Shown here piece after piece: positions 6,898 through 7,953 of a DNA stretch of 7,953 nt. The translations under genes and the position numbers were made by a program. The notes under the pieces were generated by a model. The model saw only the letters and a list, made by a program, of their open reading frames with translations. It did no database searches and was not told the origin of the DNA. This stretch comes from Paenibacillaceae bacterium. Lineage in GTDB: Bacteria > Bacillota > Bacilli > Paenibacillales > NBRC-103111. Numbering within the stretch: the stretch's first letter is position 1; each line of letters starts with the position of its first letter. The stretch is taken from the NCBI GenBank assembly GCA_020697475.1, contig JAJFMO010000142.1, positions 1 to 7,953 of the forward strand, in the 5' to 3' direction.

Positions 6898-7635
6898 TTA
6901 ACCGGACGAACGCCTGGCTATTTTGTCATTCAAGTACCGGTGAATATCGATGATGCGAAACGTTCCAAGTTCGTTGAATCGACTCACCCGTCTGCTGTTT
7001 GCCATCAAATCCTGAACCGAATGGCTATCGGAAGAGATCAGGAATGCAGTCCCCTTATTTGCGGAGAGTCGAATGACGGGTTGATCCGGAGTATTGTAGC
7101 GGACGTTCAATTCGAGAATTTTGCCCGAAGCGGCTATGGAATCGGTTATTTCCTCCATAGGCAGCTCCTCTTCACGTATCCTGAACCCTTTGAGCTCCGA
7201 CAATGGATGAGCAATGATATCCACGCGCGGATTTTCAAGCAACCGAATGAACGCCTCGAGCCAGTTTTCAATAATCACTTTTTTCGAATATCGATCCTGC
7301 TCCGATTTGGAAAAATATCCGTCTGCTTTCGGAATTCGGTGCATAGAGCCAAGGACGAGATCTACCAACCCGTCAAAAGACGGATCGGCGTCGATATCGC
7401 CGGCTAACGAGGTAACCTTCGCTTCGACTCCCGAGAAGATTCGGATGTCGTTCCGATACTTTTGTTTTAACGATTGAAGATGCGCGGCATAAGCTGGAAC
7501 CCAAGAGCTGGTTATCCAAACATGATCCGTGAGGGCAATCGCCTCATACCCAATGCCAATGGCGGCTTCGATCATTTCCTCCGGTGTATTCTTGCCGTCA
7601 GAGTAGTTAGAGTGCATATGAAGATCCATGAACAT
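6898..7635 (-). CDS. PHP-domain metal-dependent phosphoesterase
   Basis: A complete 245-residue single-domain PHP protein, close in size to stand-alone PHP phosphatases such as YcdX. The metal ligands of the fold are all in place: HMH in DLHMHSNYSDG (H6, H8, D13), TDH (H38), GVE (E71), GSMH (H99), AHP (H143) and the C-terminal SSDSH (D203, H205). The family hydrolyses phosphoesters with a di- or tri-metal centre; the closest characterised branches act on histidinol phosphate or small nucleotides, and the actual substrate cannot be read from sequence. No signal peptide is seen. The start at 7635 is supported by AGGAGG nine bases upstream. Its first 29 bases overlap the end of the ATP-grasp gene, so the pair is probably translated in concert. 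No terminator is visible before the helicase promoter. Confidence 0.9.
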   Translation of the reverse strand: MFMDLHMHSNYSDGKNTPEEMIEAAIGIGYEAIALTDHVWITSSWVPAYAAHLQSLKQKYRNDIRIFSGVEAKVTSLAGDIDADPSFDGLVDLVLGSMHRIPKADGYFSKSEQDRYSKKVIIENWLEAFIRLLENPRVDIIAHPLSELKGFRIREEELPMEEITDSIAASGKILELNVRYNTPDQPVIRLSANKGTAFLISSDSHSVQDLMANSRRVSRFNELGTFRIIDIHRYLNDKIARRSSG

Positions 7636-7953
7636 CGTAAAAAACCTCCTCCCAATACCTCGTCATCCGGGTTCCCCAATTGATTTTCAGCTCATCCATA
7701 CTTAGGGCAATACCAAAAGCCTGTTTTACGGCAAGTACCGGTAGATTGACCCCGGCTGCCGTGCAATGGACAATGGTCCCCTGAATTCTCGGGTTGATCT
7801 CTACAATTTTCGGTTCGCGCTTCAGGTCTCGACGGATTTGCACACCGATATTGCCGCTTAATTGAAAATACTTTACGACCGCAGTGGCGTAATCTATAAT
7901 ATCTTGCTCCTTCATAATGATGCCCCTCGTCGTAATACCCCCTACAGTCGCTT
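7607..7953 (-). CDS. ATP-grasp enzyme, C-terminal part (5' end outside window)
   Basis: The frame is open from the window edge through an internal ATG at 7915 to TAA at 7607, giving about 114 visible residues. I treat it as the tail of a longer gene, because residues before the ATG (VGGITTRGII) continue the expected ATP-grasp strand and no ribosome site precedes the ATG. The core is NIGVQIRRD, then PKIVEINPRIQGT, where the E and N of EINPR are the usual magnesium ligands, then HCTAAGVNLPVLAVKQAFG, a pattern shared with carbamoyl-phosphate-synthase-like ATP-grasp ligases. Such enzymes join a carboxylate to an amine or thiol using ATP; the substrate is unknown. The C-terminal tail after FG is short, about 35 residues. 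The end overlaps the PHP gene by 29 bases. Confidence 0.85.
   Translation of the reverse strand, partial: ATVGGITTRGIIMKEQDIIDYATAVVKYFQLSGNIGVQIRRDLKREPKIVEINPRIQGTIVHCTAAGVNLPVLAVKQAFGIALSMDELKINWGTRMTRYWEEVFYDVHGSSYAL
7645..7650 (-). promoter_or_regulatory. Ribosome binding site of the PHP gene inside the ATP-grasp gene
   Basis: A perfect AGGAGG on the minus strand lies nine bases before the PHP ATG at 7635, within the coding sequence of the ATP-grasp gene. It selects the first of two nearby ATGs (codon 1 rather than codon 3) and supports coupled translation of the two genes. Confidence 0.75.

Overview
The window looks like chromosomal DNA of a moderately GC-rich Firmicute, most likely Paenibacillus, Cohnella or a close relative. 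This is inferred from AGGAG/AGGAGG ribosome binding sites, an AT-rich sigma-A promoter (TATAAT with an extended -10) between GC-rich genes, and the character of the proteins. No RNA gene, CRISPR array or intact mobile element is visible. All supported genes are on the minus strand, so the reading order runs from the high coordinates to the low ones.

From right to left: (1) the 3' part of an ATP-grasp enzyme gene enters from the right edge (7953 to 7607). (2) Its end overlaps by 29 bases a complete PHP-family metal-dependent phosphoesterase gene (7635 to 6898), so these two are translationally linked. (3) A short intergenic gap carries a good promoter and ribosome binding site. They drive a very large gene (6824 to 2001) for a 1607-residue protein that fuses a DEDD-type 3'-5' exonuclease, a small cysteine cluster, a complete RecQ (SF2) helicase core, winged-helix-like segments and a complete UvrD/PcrA-type (SF1) helicase. 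(4) The roughly 340 to 410 bases after it hold gene debris: a frameshifted IS3-type transposase fragment joined to the start of what looks like an RQC-minor-1 family DNA-binding protein. (5) A complete FAD-dependent oxidoreductase gene follows (1588 to 164) and ends in a clear Rho-independent terminator (134 to 94). The last 93 bases hold nothing assignable.

The centrepiece is the nuclease-RecQ-UvrD fusion. Every motif needed for two separate ATP-driven DNA motors is present in one chain, together with an exonuclease fold. This suggests a DNA repair or recombination machine, or a defence-type DNA-processing enzyme. The adjacent transposase debris and lost DNA-binding gene show a locus that has undergone rearrangement. 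The ATP-grasp/PHP pair and the oxidoreductase look metabolic, and nothing visible ties them functionally to the helicase.
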